From Notamacropus eugenii (taxonomy: Eukaryota > Chordata > Mammalia > Diprotodontia > Macropodidae), in the NCBI RefSeq assembly GCF_028372415.1, contig NC_092879.1, forward strand, positions 92,900,741-92,964,740: a stretch of 64,000 nt of DNA, given 5' to 3'. The translations under genes and the position numbers were made by a program. This document shows positions 63,520 through 64,000 of the stretch, piece after piece. Numbering within the stretch: position 1 is the first letter of the stretch; every line of letters starts with the position of its first letter. The notes beneath the pieces were generated by a model. The model had not been told where the DNA came from, searched no databases, and saw only the letters and a list, made by a program, of their open reading frames with translations.

Positions 63520-64000
63520 ACAAATATTATGGAGGGAAAGAAATAGTTTCAAAAATCTTCAAAGGGGACAGTCCCACAATGAATTCTCCCAGGCTCCTTT
63601 TCTTCAGGAAATGACAATGGAGTACCTGAGAGCAGCTCCAAAATGGTTCAAAAGAGCGATCGTGGGATTAGGACATGAGCAGAGTGCGTCACCGAAAAGA
63701 GAGCTGTCAGAGAAGACATGGAAAGAACAAGAGAGGGCACCATTTAGAACAGATGACAGAAACACTTCCAAGAGAGCAGGCAGAAGGAAAAAAGACAATG
63801 ATCCATTTGGATTTACAAAACCGTAGAACAAAAATGGAGGATGAAAATTAATTGGACAAAAGCAAATGATGAAACTGGATGGCCACATGAAGCTAAGGGA
63901 GCAAAGTGGGGAAAACAGGATGAGAAGACATGGCATTAGAAGGATAGATCTTCCACAAAAACATGCGGAAATAAAGTCTAAATATTGAACTTCAGGAAAT
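63520..64000 (+). other. Unassigned A-rich segment
   Basis: The plus strand is strongly A-rich, with a 71-codon Lys/Arg-rich frame (63611-63826) and further basic short frames to the window edge. It looks like a decayed retroelement or similar insert, but I cannot name it, and it may continue beyond the window. Confidence 0.35.

Noticed and set aside
63611..63826. Endogenous viral gene
   Set aside because: The basic A-rich frame suggests it, but I see no diagnostic motif, so it is left unassigned.

Overview
The window is vertebrate nuclear DNA from a therian mammal, most probably a marsupial. It holds one clear protein-coding gene, PLP1 (myelin proteolipid protein, with the DM20 isoform), on the plus strand. 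Seven coding exon parts at 39671-54628 join to exactly 834 nt (277 codons plus stop). Every exon has the length I recall for human PLP1 (187, 262, 169, 74 and 66 nt for exons 2-6), and I count only five amino-acid differences from the human protein as I remember it. The marsupial inference rests on the repeats: a half-L1 (HAL1-like) element, marsupial-style L1 tails, tRNA-derived SINEs with an RTE-like tail, MIR/MAR-type CORE-SINEs, L2 and many L3/CR1 fragments. PLP1 is on the conserved part of the therian X, so the window is probably X-linked.

Layout. 1-39400 is intergenic and contains no exon series I can recognise. It carries scattered MIR/MAR, L2 and CR1 copies, a separate L1 3' end with target-site duplication (9721-10585), a nested L1/HAL1 block (11892-17115) with an open ORF1, two SINEs with clear target-site duplications (18524-18772 and 19050-19368), and several microsatellites. 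39400-39674 is the PLP1 promoter and first exon. 39675-50043 is the 10.4-kb intron 1, where oligodendrocyte enhancers lie in other mammals; it holds old repeats, a (GT)n tract, a perfect RFX X-box-like palindrome and several unique AT-motif blocks. 50044-54628 holds exons 2-7. About 54629-56615 is a long 3' UTR with a (GA)n microsatellite and a terminal AATAAA.

The most striking structure starts about 1.5 kb beyond the PLP1 poly(A) site. It is a minisatellite of roughly 3.7 kb (58117-61788) with a 19-bp unit, about 190 units, almost all in one orientation. The unit matches the CTCF core consensus at 13 of 14 positions, and at least six units match at all 14. A CTCF-motif tandem array on a probable X chromosome invites comparison with DXZ4 and FIRRE, which organise the eutherian X, but binding here is untested. 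The last 2 kb holds a tRNA-type SINE, an L2 tail and an unassigned A-rich segment.
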